Shown piece by piece: positions 16,687-25,269 of a DNA stretch of 64,000 bases. The notes below the pieces were generated by a model, which made no database searches, was not told the origin of the DNA, and saw only the letters and a program-made list of their open reading frames with translations. The DNA is taken from positions 14,917 through 78,916 of the forward strand of contig CAJUSD010000016.1 in NCBI GenBank assembly GCA_910589145.1, written 5' to 3'. Within the stretch, counting starts at the first letter, position 1. Each line of letters starts with the position of its first letter. The position numbers and the translations under genes are program-made. Source of the stretch: an uncultured Oscillospiraceae bacterium. Its GTDB lineage: Bacteria; Bacillota; Clostridia; Oscillospirales; Ruminococcaceae.

Positions 16687-17586
16687 ATGTATCAGCCAAA
16701 AGGAATTATTCCCGCTATGGCAACGCCATTTTATCCAGATGGTTCGTTAAATTTGGATGAATTGGGAAATCAGGTGGAACGTTTTATAAAAAGCGGTGTA
16801 CAGGCTATTTTTACCCTTGGTACAAATGGGGAATTTTATGCGCTAAATTTTACTGAAAAGATTCAGGTAATAGAAACGGTAATTCAAAAAGCTGCTGGAA
16901 GGATTCCTGTTTGGGTTGGAACCGGCTGTGTCACAACAGAGGAAACCATTCAACTGTCAAAACGGGCGCAGTCCGCAGGTGCGGACGCTCTTTCTGTGAT
17001 AACCCCATATTTTGGACAGGTCAGCCAGAATGCCATGGTGGAGCATTACTGCTCTGTAGCAAAAGCAGTAGATCTTCCAATCCTGATGTATAATATTCCT
17101 GCCAGAACCGGCAACAGCATTTCAAAAGAAACCGTTGCAGAATTAGCCAAAGTTGAAAATATTATAGGGATTAAAGATTCCAGCGGGAATTTTGATAATA
17201 CTTTACAATATTTGGAAGCCACCAACAGGAAATTTGCTGTGATAGCCGGAAACGATTCTTTAATCCTTTCAACTTTAATGGCTGGAGGCGTTGGGGCAAT
17301 TGCAGGGACAGGAAATATTTTCCCAGAGCGTTTGGTGGAAATGTACCATGCTTGGGAATCCGGGGATATCGCTAAAGCAACTCAAATTCAGGATTCTATC
17401 CGCCCAATTCGCGACTGCCTGAAACTGGGGAATCCCAATTCAGTTATTAAGCGGGCAGCCAATTTAATAGGATATCCATTTGGGCCGGCTCGTGCGCCGT
17501 TTGACGGAGATTATTCTGTATGGGATGCTGCTCTGATGAAAACTTTTGAGAAGTACTATCCGGAATTACTGAAAAATGGAGGCTGA
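16687..17586 (+). CDS. Dihydrodipicolinate synthase/N-acetylneuraminate lyase family protein
   Basis: 299 residues, a (beta/alpha)8 class I aldolase. Schiff-base Lys163 (GIKDSSGNFD), Tyr135 and Arg140 (MYNIPARTG) are present. The pyruvate-binding loop reads GTNGE (45-49) where DHDPS normally has GTTGE, so lysine biosynthesis should not be assumed; a 2-keto-acid aldolase is possible. ACGAGGTG lies 9 bases before the ATG. It is a single-gene unit with a strong terminator, and no other lysine genes are near. Confidence 0.85.
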   Translation: MYQPKGIIPAMATPFYPDGSLNLDELGNQVERFIKSGVQAIFTLGTNGEFYALNFTEKIQVIETVIQKAAGRIPVWVGTGCVTTEETIQLSKRAQSAGADALSVITPYFGQVSQNAMVEHYCSVAKAVDLPILMYNIPARTGNSISKETVAELAKVENIIGIKDSSGNFDNTLQYLEATNRKFAVIAGNDSLILSTLMAGGVGAIAGTGNIFPERLVEMYHAWESGDIAKATQIQDSIRPIRDCLKLGNPNSVIKRAANLIGYPFGPARAPFDGDYSVWDAALMKTFEKYYPELLKNGG

Positions 17587-17587
17587 C

Positions 17588-17625
17588 AAAAAGGCTGCAA
17601 ACAGAATTCTGTTTGCAGCCTTTTT
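17588..17625. terminator. Bidirectional terminator
   Basis: A 17-bp perfect stem starting AAAAAGGCTGCAAACAG with loop AATT and a T tract. The minus-strand thiamin pyrophosphokinase gene ends 3 bases away, so both units use it. Confidence 0.9.
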
Positions 17626-17627
17626 TG

Positions 17628-18278
17628 TCATTTTTTAGAAATAATACAAAGCAGAAGTCCTTTTTTCAGGCTGACAACTGCCTCTTCTTCAACAAACTCA
17701 TTGCTGACGCCCAGAGGATAATCTGCTTTTAACACTGCATTAGTCAACGGATATGATAATCCCTGATAAGTAATTCCCTCGCAGTTTTCCCCAAAACAGA
17801 AAAAGCTGATATAACAGTCCTTTTCCCGCGGGATAACCGTTGTGCCTGTCCCAACAGGGAAGGCCCGATTTCTGGCATCCATCAAAGTAACATGGAGCCC
17901 CAGTTTCCATCCAAAAGCAATAGACTGCAAATTTCCAACAGTATGATCCAGCCTTCCGCCGAAACATCCCAGAACAACCGCCTTTTTACAGCCCTGTTCC
18001 ACTGCATACCGCAGGGCTAGAATTAAATCTGTATCGTCTTTGCGGACAGGATAGACGATTTTATCCAAGTCCTGAACCTGTTCTATTCCGCAGGAATCAA
18101 AATCTCCCATCAACACATTGGGAACAATCCCAGCGGAAACTGCCCTCAAATATCCGCCGTCTGCGCAGATAACCAAATCCGCTTTTTCAGCCTGTTCAAC
18201 AGCAAGGCGGCTGTCCCATTCTGGAGCTGCACACAAAATCAAAGCAGATTTACTATAAATATCTTCGATATGATTCAC
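17628..18278 (-). CDS. thiN: Thiamin pyrophosphokinase
   Basis: 216 residues. Motifs of the family: CADGGYLRA, GDFDS, the DDTDL segment and GGRLDHTVGNL. It transfers pyrophosphate from ATP to thiamin to give thiamin diphosphate. The preferred start is a GTG whose GTGA overlaps the rsgA stop, with GGGAG upstream; an in-frame ATG at 18296 has poor RBS spacing. It follows rsgA in one transcript, a common Firmicutes order. Confidence 0.9.
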   Translation of the reverse strand: MNHIEDIYSKSALILCAAPEWDSRLAVEQAEKADLVICADGGYLRAVSAGIVPNVLMGDFDSCGIEQVQDLDKIVYPVRKDDTDLILALRYAVEQGCKKAVVLGCFGGRLDHTVGNLQSIAFGWKLGLHVTLMDARNRAFPVGTGTTVIPREKDCYISFFCFGENCEGITYQGLSYPLTNAVLKADYPLGVSNEFVEEEAVVSLKKGLLLCIISKK

Positions 18279-19171
18279 GGCTCTTTTCTCTCCCATTCCC
18301 TGATGCTCTTAGCTTTTTCATACATGGAGCAGTAATTTTCATAACGGCTTGGAGCAATTCTGCCCTCCTGCAAAGCGGCACGGACAGCACAGCCTTTTTC
18401 GGCAGTATGCGAACAGCCTGTAAAGCGGCATTTATCCTGAAACAGTGCAAATTCCCGGAAGCAGTCCGAAAGCTCTCCTTTTCGAATGACCTCAAACCTT
18501 TGGTAATCCATGGCGGAAAATCCTGGAGTATCCGCTGCCCACCCTCCATTTTCCAAGAGAAACAATTCTACATGTCGGGTTGTATGCCGTCCGCGGCCTA
18601 ATTTTTCACTGATTTGGGCTGTCTCCAGGCAAAGGCGCGGCGCTATGGCATTCAGCAGTGTGGATTTTCCAGCCCCGGAATTTCCCGTGAAAGCAGATAT
18701 TTTTCCTGCAAGGGCATTTTCTACCTGCTCTGTTCCTTCTCCTGTAACGCCGCATACTTCCGCGACCGGAAATCCTGCCTGCCGGTATATTTTGACAAGC
18801 GGTTCTAAATCCGCCAGGTCTTTTTTTGTAAAAACAATAAAGGGGGATATCCCCTTTTTTTCGCAGATGGCGATCATGCTGTCCAGGACAAACAGATTTG
18901 GAGCGGGATCTGCGGCGGAACAGACAAAGACCAACTGATCCAAATTTGCAAGGGGAGGACGTAGAAGTTCGTTCTTTCTAGGGGATATCTCCATAATATA
19001 TCCTTTTCCCCCTGTGGTCATTTCGACAGACACAATATCTCCCACGCAAGGGGAGACGTTTTCTTTTCGGAATACGCCCCTGGCTCGACATTCTATTAGT
19101 TTCCCATCTCCAGCATCTATATAGTAAAATCCTCCCAGCAGTTTGATAATCCGGCCCGTTTGTTTTTCCAT
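18275..19171 (-). CDS. rsgA: Ribosome small-subunit GTPase RsgA (YjeQ/EngC)
   Basis: 298 residues. An N-terminal OB-fold (GRIIKLLGGFYYIDAGDG; VGDIVSVE) is followed by a circularly permuted GTPase: FTKKDL (G4), GNSGAGKSTLLN (G1), DTPGFS (G3), then a zinc knuckle (CRFTGCSHTAEKGC). It checks late 30S assembly. The ATG at 19171 follows AGGAG; the longer open frame runs into a terminator and a tRNA gene and is rejected. It overlaps thiN by about 4 bases. Confidence 0.95.
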   Translation of the reverse strand: MEKQTGRIIKLLGGFYYIDAGDGKLIECRARGVFRKENVSPCVGDIVSVEMTTGGKGYIMEISPRKNELLRPPLANLDQLVFVCSAADPAPNLFVLDSMIAICEKKGISPFIVFTKKDLADLEPLVKIYRQAGFPVAEVCGVTGEGTEQVENALAGKISAFTGNSGAGKSTLLNAIAPRLCLETAQISEKLGRGRHTTRHVELFLLENGGWAADTPGFSAMDYQRFEVIRKGELSDCFREFALFQDKCRFTGCSHTAEKGCAVRAALQEGRIAPSRYENYCSMYEKAKSIREWERKEP

Positions 19172-19215
19172 GTTGTTTGCTGTCTCCTGTCTTTCTTTTT
19201 TATCAGGAAATATAT

Positions 19216-19252
19216 AAAAAGACGTTATGGATTCTTTCCACAACGTCTTTTT
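19216..19252 (-). terminator. Terminator of tRNA-Val
   Basis: Read on the minus strand, AAAAAGACGTTGTGG pairs with CCATAACGTCTTTTT (one mismatch) and ends in T's, 3 bases after the tRNA CCA end. Confidence 0.8.
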
Positions 19253-19254
19253 AG

Positions 19255-19330
19255 TGGTGGACGATAAGGAACTCGAATCCCTGACATTTCGCACGTCAAG
19301 CGAACGCTCTACCAGCTGAGCTAATCGTCC
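19255..19330 (-). tRNA. tRNA-Val (anticodon GAC)
   Basis: 76 bases on the minus strand with an encoded CCA end. The acceptor stem GGACGAT/ATCGTCC is perfect, the D arm has TAGCTCAGC.GGTAGAGC, the anticodon stem TTCGC/GCGAA encloses TTGACGT (anticodon GAC), and the T arm contains the GATTCGAGT T-loop. It decodes GUC/GUU. Confidence 0.97.
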
Positions 19331-19364
19331 ATATTTTCATCCCCCAATCTTGAGGACGGTTATA

Positions 19365-19393
19365 ATTATACTATGTCCTCTAAAAAAATACAA
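19365..19393 (-). promoter_or_regulatory. Promoter of tRNA-Val
   Basis: On the minus strand: TTGTAT (19388-19393), a 17-base spacer, and TATAAT (19365-19370), 34 bases before the mature 5' end. Confidence 0.85.
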
Positions 19394-19484
19394 GCCTTTT
19401 TTCAAGATTTCTTATATTTCGTCATATTGCACAAAAAAATATATTTGTTTTTCAATGCTTTGTAAGCCTGCTTTGGAAATAGTA

Positions 19485-19513
19485 TTGTCTCTGTTTTCTT
19501 CCTATGATATAAT
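19485..19513 (+). promoter_or_regulatory. Promoter of ruvCAB
   Basis: TTGTCT (19485-19490), a 17-base spacer, and TATAAT (19508-19513). It sits about 320 bases before ruvC, so the transcript would carry the palindromic element at 19592-19694. No clear LexA box was recognised. The rest of the 504-base tRNA-ruvC gap shows no gene. Confidence 0.65.
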
Positions 19514-19591
19514 CTAAGAAGATTTAGCTTAAATCCATTGTTATATCTGTTATAACAACATTACTTTTGCTTTATAAGTTCCAACACGCCC

Positions 19592-19694
19592 AAAAGCAGT
19601 TTTGACGGCGCATCTGCGTCGTTGTGAAGGCTTGCCAGGCGGCAGCTTGCCTTTCGCATCCTCGCCTGGCAGCACCACCGTCAAAACTGCTTTT
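19592..19694. repeat. Nested palindromic element
   Basis: 103 bases bounded by a perfect 17-bp inverted repeat (AAAAGCAGTTTTGACGG / CCGTCAAAACTGCTTTT). Inside is a second perfect 8-bp pair (GCCAGGCG at 19634 / CGCCTGGC at 19663). It would form a large branched hairpin in RNA or a cruciform in DNA. Only part of its interior (GACGGCGCATCTGC) resembles the R2 family. Confidence 0.75.
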
Positions 19695-19834
19695 AGTCCC
19701 TTTGGAGTTTTTGGTGCCATTTTTTACTTTATGATGGCCAAAAAAATCATGTTCCCCTGATCAAGCGAAAGTACTGATCCAAAAATAGAGAGAATTGGCT
19801 GAACGCCAGCGGGCTGACGCAAGGAGGATAAGCT

Positions 19835-20467
19835 TTGATTATAATGGGAATCGACCCCGGATATGCCATTGTCGGCTATGGGGTGGTGCGCTATGAAAAC
19901 AATAAATTCATTCCGCTGGACTACTGCTCCATAACCACTCCTGCCGGCATGCCGCTGGAACGCCGACTGGAGATCATCTATGACAGCCTGACTGAGGTCT
20001 TCCTCAAATATCAGCCGGAGGCAGTGGCAGTGGAACAGCTTTTCTACCAGCACAACCAAACAACTGTTATATCGGTTGCCATGGCCAGAGGGGTTATTCT
20101 CCTCAGTGCACAAAAATGTGGGATTCCGTTTTACGAATACACGCCAATGAAAATTAAGCAGTCAGTTGCAGGTTACGGCAGTGCGGACAAGCAGCAAGTG
20201 ATGGAAATGACCCGCAGGCTGTTAGGACTGCGCGAAGTTCCCAGACCTGACGACACAGCCGACGCTTTAGCTGTTGCAATCTGTCACGCACACAGCTCTA
20301 ACTCCGCCTTATCCCGTATTGAAGCTGTTTCTAAGCTTGGCAAATATAACACTGGCGGCGATCGTTCTACTGCATATACTGAAAGCGGTTTGAAAATCCG
20401 CAGCAGTTGGGGCGGGAACGGTTATGGGCTTGCTGCCAAAAAACAGGGCAGAAAATCCGGCCGGTAA
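19835..20467 (+). CDS. ruvC: Holliday junction resolvase RuvC
   Basis: 210 residues. The RNase H-like acidic residues are present: Asp7 in GIDPG, Glu in VAVEQLF, and Asp residues in PDDTADALAVAICH. It cuts Holliday junctions moved by RuvAB. The start is a TTG 7 bases after AGGAGG, giving the family's M-x-I-x-GIDPG; the next ATG would truncate strand 1. Relative to the usual ~165-175 residues it has an extra, basic, Ser/Gly-rich C-terminal tail of ~40 residues. First gene of ruvCAB. Confidence 0.95.
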   Translation: MIIMGIDPGYAIVGYGVVRYENNKFIPLDYCSITTPAGMPLERRLEIIYDSLTEVFLKYQPEAVAVEQLFYQHNQTTVISVAMARGVILLSAQKCGIPFYEYTPMKIKQSVAGYGSADKQQVMEMTRRLLGLREVPRPDDTADALAVAICHAHSSNSALSRIEAVSKLGKYNTGGDRSTAYTESGLKIRSSWGGNGYGLAAKKQGRKSGR

Positions 20468-20497
20468 TTTACAAATTATCTGCCGCAGGCAGTACTT

Positions 20498-20614
20498 AGA
20501 GCCTGCCCAGCAGTTTGCCGTTCATGCCTTAACGGCAGATTTTCCGCTTTCACTGTGCTAAAAAACTTGCAGGGCAAAAAATTTGCTCAACAATCCGTAC
20601 ATGTTGAGAACTCT
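20498..20614. repeat. MITE-like repeat family R2, copy 3
   Basis: 117 bases between ruvC and ruvA, with AGAGCC at the left and ACTCT at the right. The interior GATTTTCCGC...ACTG.G.TAAAAA and the right part CAATCCGTACATGTTGAG match the copy at 25108. It makes an open frame in front of ruvA that should not be read as protein. Confidence 0.6.
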
Positions 20615-20662
20615 TATATTTACTTGATACCCGCATATCAGCCGGAACAGGAGGATCTATGG

Positions 20663-21262
20663 ATGTTTTACAGTTTAAGGGGCAGACTGATTTTAACGCA
20701 AACCAATTTTGCAGTAATTGAATGTGGGGGAGTCGGATACCGATGCCTCACATCCCTTTCCACTTTGCGTAAACTACCCAAAAACAATGAAGAAGTCTTT
20801 CTATATACTTATCTCTATATTAGAGAAGGGGCTATAGATTTATATGGTTTCGCAGATATGGAAGAACTCAACTGTTTTAAGATGCTAATAGGGGTATCAA
20901 AGGTAGGGCCAAGGCTTGCGCTGTCTATTTTATCTGATTTGTCGCCAGAGCGGTTTGCGCTATGTGTTGCATCCGGGGATGCGAAAACGATTACCCGCTC
21001 CCAGGGAGTAGGAGCAAAACTGGCAGAACGGATTGTTTTGGAGCTAAAAGATAAGATAAAAGGAATGGAAGTATCCAAAGGCTTTTCCAGCGATGATATT
21101 CCCGCGCCGGAGGATTCCAGCAGTATCGGGGAAGCGATCAGCGCTTTGGTCGTGCTGGGGTATTCCCAGTCTGAAGCGGCGATGGCATTATCAAAACTAG
21201 ATCCTACCCTAACAGTTGATAAGCTGATTACATTGGCGTTAAGGAACCTTGCCGGACAATAA
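20663..21262 (+). CDS. ruvA: Holliday junction branch-migration protein RuvA
   Basis: 199 residues. An N-terminal OB-fold (MFYSLRGRLI; GGVGY), two helix-hairpin-helix motifs (LIGVSKVGPRLALSIL; SQGVGAKLAERIV) and the C-terminal RuvB-binding domain (about 150-199, ALVVLGYSQSEA). It tetramerises on four-way junctions and loads RuvB. AGGAGG lies 8 bases before the ATG at 20663; upstream in-frame codons are repeat DNA. Confidence 0.95.
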   Translation: MFYSLRGRLILTQTNFAVIECGGVGYRCLTSLSTLRKLPKNNEEVFLYTYLYIREGAIDLYGFADMEELNCFKMLIGVSKVGPRLALSILSDLSPERFALCVASGDAKTITRSQGVGAKLAERIVLELKDKIKGMEVSKGFSSDDIPAPEDSSSIGEAISALVVLGYSQSEAAMALSKLDPTLTVDKLITLALRNLAGQ

Positions 21263-21294
21263 GGATATAGGAAAATGGAGGGAACAGGTCGAAA

Positions 21295-22386
21295 ATGGGT
21301 GGTAAAAAGGATATAGATTTAGAGGAAATGCAGTTTGAAACCCGTATGACTACGCCGGAAAGCACAGAAGAAGATTTTGACTTTGAGACGACCCTGCGGC
21401 CTAAATCCTTGAAAGAATATGTGGGGCAGGAAAAGGTCAAAGAAAACCTTGCAGTATATATGGAAGCTGCAAAACGTCGGGGGGAGCAGTTGGATCATGT
21501 TCTGCTTTATGGGCCGCCCGGTTTGGGAAAAACGACTTTGTCGGCTATTATTGCCAATGAAATGAATGTAAATCTTCGTATTACCTCTGGCCCAGCAATT
21601 GAAAAGCCTGGAGATTTGGCTGCGCTTTTAACAAATCTTGCTCCAAATGATGTATTGTTTATTGATGAAATCCATAGAATGTCCCGCGCGGTTGAAGAAG
21701 TCCTCTATCCTGCCATGGAGGATTTTGCATTAGATATCATTATCGGAAAAGGCCCTGCTGCCCGTTCTATTCGTATTGACCTGCCTAAATTTACTTTGGT
21801 TGGCGCTACTACCCGTGCCGGACAGCTTACAAGTCCCCTCAGAGACCGCTTTGGAATGGTATTCCGGCTGGAACTGTATACCGTGGAGGAATTAACTGAA
21901 ATTATTTTGCGAAGCGCTTCCATTTTGGGGATTCCCTGCGAAAAAGACGGTGCCGCTGAATTGGCTAGGAGAAGCCGGGGAACTCCACGTATTGCAAACC
22001 GATTGCTGAAACGGGTAAGGGACTACGCCCAGGTTTTGGGGGATGGTATCATTACCGGACAGATTGCGGATATCGCTTTGGGCAGGCTTGAAGTGGACAA
22101 GCTGGGACTGGAAGCTACTGACCGCCGAATGCTGCAGACAATTATCCGCAATTATGGCGGGGGGCCGGTAGGATTAGAAACCTTGGCGGCAGCTATTGGT
22201 GAGGAAGCTGTTACGTTGGAGGATGTAAATGAGCCTTACTTAATGCAGATTGGATTTATCAGCCGCACACCCAGAGGCCGCTGTGTTACGAGATTAGCTT
22301 ATCAGCATTTAGGGTTGAAAGTCCCAAAAAGCCTTTCCAGTGAGGAAAATACGGATGAAGAACAGCTTAAAATGCAGCAGATATGA
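21295..22386 (+). CDS. ruvB: Holliday junction helicase motor RuvB
   Basis: 363 residues. AAA+ core with LRPKSLKEYVGQEKVKENL, Walker A GPPGLGKTT, Walker B LFIDEIHR, sensor 1 GATTRAGQL and arginine-finger/sensor 2 regions, then a winged helix ending in FISRTPRGR. It drives branch migration with RuvA. Slightly longer than typical because of an acidic start and a Glu-rich tail. Last gene of ruvCAB, 32 bases after ruvA. Confidence 0.96.
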   Translation: MGGKKDIDLEEMQFETRMTTPESTEEDFDFETTLRPKSLKEYVGQEKVKENLAVYMEAAKRRGEQLDHVLLYGPPGLGKTTLSAIIANEMNVNLRITSGPAIEKPGDLAALLTNLAPNDVLFIDEIHRMSRAVEEVLYPAMEDFALDIIIGKGPAARSIRIDLPKFTLVGATTRAGQLTSPLRDRFGMVFRLELYTVEELTEIILRSASILGIPCEKDGAAELARRSRGTPRIANRLLKRVRDYAQVLGDGIITGQIADIALGRLEVDKLGLEATDRRMLQTIIRNYGGGPVGLETLAAAIGEEAVTLEDVNEPYLMQIGFISRTPRGRCVTRLAYQHLGLKVPKSLSSEENTDEEQLKMQQI

Positions 22387-22434
22387 AAACCTAACCGGCG
22401 AGTGATAACCTGACCTAACAATCCAGTAAAAACG

Positions 22435-22735
22435 TATAAAAAGCTTTGTCAACTTCTCGAAAGCTGCAGAGGTCCAGGGGGCAGAGTCCCTGGTCGCGTC
22501 CGCAGAAGCGAAATACCCCTGCCCACTAGAATAGAAAAGCAGAAAGAAGAAACAAAAAGCCCGTTTGCAAAAGCAAAATTCCCATGTGGGAGAATAAGCC
22601 CAGTTTTTGCAAAACATTGCGAGGGGAGTAAAAGGGCTTTTTGCCCCAGCGAATTCTAATTCGCGGACGATATCGCAAGTTCAGCAGAATGTAACAGCCA
22701 AGTTTCCGGCTTTAGGGACAGTTTTAAAGCAAATT
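22435..22735 (+). repeat. Dispersed repeat family R1, copy B (fullest copy)
   Basis: This fills most of the 423-base ruvB-glmM gap. It starts with CTTCTCGAAAGCTGCAGAGGT, then the palindromic CCAGGGGGCAGAGTCCCTGG, GCGAAATACCCCTGCC, AAAAAGCCCGTTTGCAAAAGC and the stem-loop GCGAATTCTAATTCGC. Other copies share subsets of these blocks in order. No gene is seen. Confidence 0.75.
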
Positions 22736-22809
22736 ACATAATATAGAATAGCAAGAATTAGGATAAGGGAAAAATATAACGTTATCTTTTTAGAAGGGAT
22801 GGAAACCCC

Positions 22810-24174
22810 ATGGGAAAATATTTTGGGACAGACGGAGTAAGAGGCAAGGCAAACGAAGATTTAACAGCGGAATTGGCTCTTTCCATAGGCCGCGCGGCGG
22901 CTGCAGTGCTGGCGGAAAACCGGACGGATGGTAAACATCCAAAGGTTGCAATAGGCCGGGATACCCGCTGCTCCGGCGAAATGTTGGAAAACGCTATTGC
23001 AGCAGGACTCCTTAGTACTGGCGCAGATGTGTATCGTTTGGGAGTTATTCCCACTCCTGCCGTGGCCCGATTGGTGTCACAGTATGGAATGGATGCCGGA
23101 GTGATGATTTCAGCTTCCCATAATCCTTATGACGACAATGGTATAAAACTTTTTGGCCGAGGCGGATATAAACTCAGCGATAGTACCGAAGAAGAAATGG
23201 AAGCCATTATGGATGGCAGACTACAAGTAGAAGGACTAACAGCCGCCCCTGAACGTATGGGAAAGGTTTTCGATTGGAGCGGACGCGCGGCGGACGATTA
23301 TGCTGAATATCTGCGGAGCTGTGTGTCTTTTCGACTGCCTGGCTGTAAAATTGCCTTTGACTGTGCCAATGGAAGTGCTTCTGCAACAGCCGCCAAAGTG
23401 TTCCGGGATTGCGGCGCAGAGTGTGTTTTTCTCTACGACCGGCCGGACGGATTTAACATTAATGCAGAATGCGGCTCTACCCATATACAAAACCTAAAGG
23501 AATATGTGTTAAAGGAAAACTGTGACCTGGGAATTGCCTTTGACGGCGATGCAGACCGCTGCAATATGGTTGACAGAGACGGACAGATCATTGATGGCGA
23601 TAAATTGATCGCCATTTGCGCCCAACATATGAAACAGCATGGCCTTTTAAAAGATAATGCGGTTGTAGTAACGGTTATGTCTAATCTTGGTTTTTTCAAA
23701 TTTGCCCAGGAAGAAGGACTCAAGGCCGATACAACCAAAGTAGGGGACAGGTATGTTCTAGAGAGGATGCTGGAAAAGGGCTATACTTTAGGCGGGGAAG
23801 CGTCAGGACATATTATATTTTCTCAACATATGACAACCGGAGATGGACAGCTTTCTGCTTTGCAGGTGCTTGCAATTATGGCTGATACCGGAAAAAGCTT
23901 GAAAGCGCTGGCTTCTGTTATGGATGTTTACCCCCAGGCCATGGAAAATTTGCAGGTTACAAAGGAAGAACGGGCAAAATATGATAATAATGCCCAGGTG
24001 GAAACTTATATCCGGGAGCAGCAGGAATTATTAGGGAGCAATGGAAGAATCCTGGTTCGTCCTTCTGGAACAGAATCATTAATCCGCGTCATGGCAGAAG
24101 GAAAAGACCAGGACGAAATCCAACAGCTTGTAGAAGAAATGGCACAGCATATAGGGGAGCTTTTGAAAGCATAA
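22810..24174 (+). CDS. glmM: Phosphoglucosamine mutase
   Basis: 454 residues, alpha-D-phosphohexomutase family. FGTDGVRGKAN at the N-terminus, the phosphoserine loop ISASHNP (Ser103), metal-binding FDGDADRC, sugar-binding GGEASGHI and C-terminal RPSGTESLIRVM. It converts glucosamine 6-phosphate to glucosamine 1-phosphate for peptidoglycan. The ATG follows AAGGG. It stands alone, 40 bases before a methyltransferase gene. Confidence 0.96.
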   Translation: MGKYFGTDGVRGKANEDLTAELALSIGRAAAAVLAENRTDGKHPKVAIGRDTRCSGEMLENAIAAGLLSTGADVYRLGVIPTPAVARLVSQYGMDAGVMISASHNPYDDNGIKLFGRGGYKLSDSTEEEMEAIMDGRLQVEGLTAAPERMGKVFDWSGRAADDYAEYLRSCVSFRLPGCKIAFDCANGSASATAAKVFRDCGAECVFLYDRPDGFNINAECGSTHIQNLKEYVLKENCDLGIAFDGDADRCNMVDRDGQIIDGDKLIAICAQHMKQHGLLKDNAVVVTVMSNLGFFKFAQEEGLKADTTKVGDRYVLERMLEKGYTLGGEASGHIIFSQHMTTGDGQLSALQVLAIMADTGKSLKALASVMDVYPQAMENLQVTKEERAKYDNNAQVETYIREQQELLGSNGRILVRPSGTESLIRVMAEGKDQDEIQQLVEEMAQHIGELLKA

Positions 24175-24214
24175 TCCTCGCCAACCGATCAATCCGTAAG
24201 GGGGAACGTCAAAA

Positions 24215-25096
24215 ATGAGAGCTGCCAACGGCTGGCAAGATTATCAAATACTCGATACTTCAGGCGGCGATAAACTGGAGCGTTGGGGGAATACTTTTTT
24301 AATACGTCCAGATCCGCAGATTATCTGGAACACGCCAAAGGAAAACCCTTATTGGAAAAAAGCAAACGCCGCTTATTTCAGATCGTCATCTGGCGGCGGA
24401 CATTGGGAGTTTTACTCCATGCCAAAGCCGGAATGGACTGTCCGGTATAAGCATCTGACCTTTTTAGTACGTCCCACAAATTTTAAACATATGGGGCTTT
24501 TCCCGGAACAGGCAGTCAACTGGGATTGGATGGCAGATAAAATTGTTCAGGCAGGCAGACCTGTTTCGGTATTGAATCTGTTTGCTTATACAGGAGGGGC
24601 TACCTTGGCCTGCGCAGCAGCAGGAGCCAATGTCTGCCATGTGGATGCTTCCAAGGGAATGACTGCTTGGGCAAGAGAAAATGCCAAATGTTCCAGTTTA
24701 GACGACAAACCGATTCGATGGATTGTGGATGACTGCCGCAAATTCGTAGAACGGGAAATTCGTAGAGGGAACCGCTATGACGCAGTGATTATGGATCCGC
24801 CTTCCTACGGGCGGGGGCCGGGCGGCGAAGTTTGGAAGCTGGAAGATCAAATTTTTGATTTGGTAAATCTTTGCTCCAGGGTTTTAAAGGAAAAGCCACT
24901 GTTTTTCCTGCTTAATTCATATACAACCGGGCTTCCGCCAGCAGTTATGGAGTATTTGCTGGGGGTGACGGTGGGAAAGCAGTTTTCCGGTAAGGTTTCG
25001 TCCGGGGAAATTGGACTGACCGTACAGGACAGCGGAAGAATCCTTCCCTGCGGCAGTACCGCTATCTGGGAGGATTCTTCATCAGCTAACAGCTAA
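24215..25096 (+). CDS. Class I SAM-dependent methyltransferase, RlmI/RlmK-like
   Basis: 293 residues. The Rossmann core has VLNLFAYTGGATLACAAAGA (motif I), the HVDAS acidic tip, and MDPPSYGRG as motif IV, typical of the RlmI/RlmK rRNA methyltransferase group. The N-terminal part lacks a recognisable PUA domain. A 23S rRNA cytosine or guanine substrate is inferred from family only. GGGGGAACG precedes the ATG. Probably co-transcribed with glmM. Confidence 0.83.
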   Translation: MRAANGWQDYQILDTSGGDKLERWGNTFLIRPDPQIIWNTPKENPYWKKANAAYFRSSSGGGHWEFYSMPKPEWTVRYKHLTFLVRPTNFKHMGLFPEQAVNWDWMADKIVQAGRPVSVLNLFAYTGGATLACAAAGANVCHVDASKGMTAWARENAKCSSLDDKPIRWIVDDCRKFVEREIRRGNRYDAVIMDPPSYGRGPGGEVWKLEDQIFDLVNLCSRVLKEKPLFFLLNSYTTGLPPAVMEYLLGVTVGKQFSGKVSSGEIGLTVQDSGRILPCGSTAIWEDSSSANS

Positions 25097-25107
25097 CAGA
25101 ATTTCTA

Positions 25108-25215
25108 AGAGCCATTCAGAATCTCCCTGCATATATCTTGGCAGGGTATTTTACGCCTGACTGCGTTAAAAATCCCCTCGCCAATCCGCATATGTTGAGC
25201 TCCTAAATTGGCTCT
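25108..25215. repeat. MITE-like repeat family R2, copy 4
   Basis: 108 bases with inverted ends (CTAAGAGCCA and TGGCTCTAAG) between the methyltransferase and ecfA1. The core TATTTTACGCCTGACTGCGT and TAAAAATCCCC matches the copy near 39.9 kb; the right part matches the copy at 20.5 kb. Confidence 0.7.
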
Positions 25216-25269
25216 AAGCGATTTTTCACGACATTCACCGAAAATCATAAAAAGGAATGAACGTAAAAA

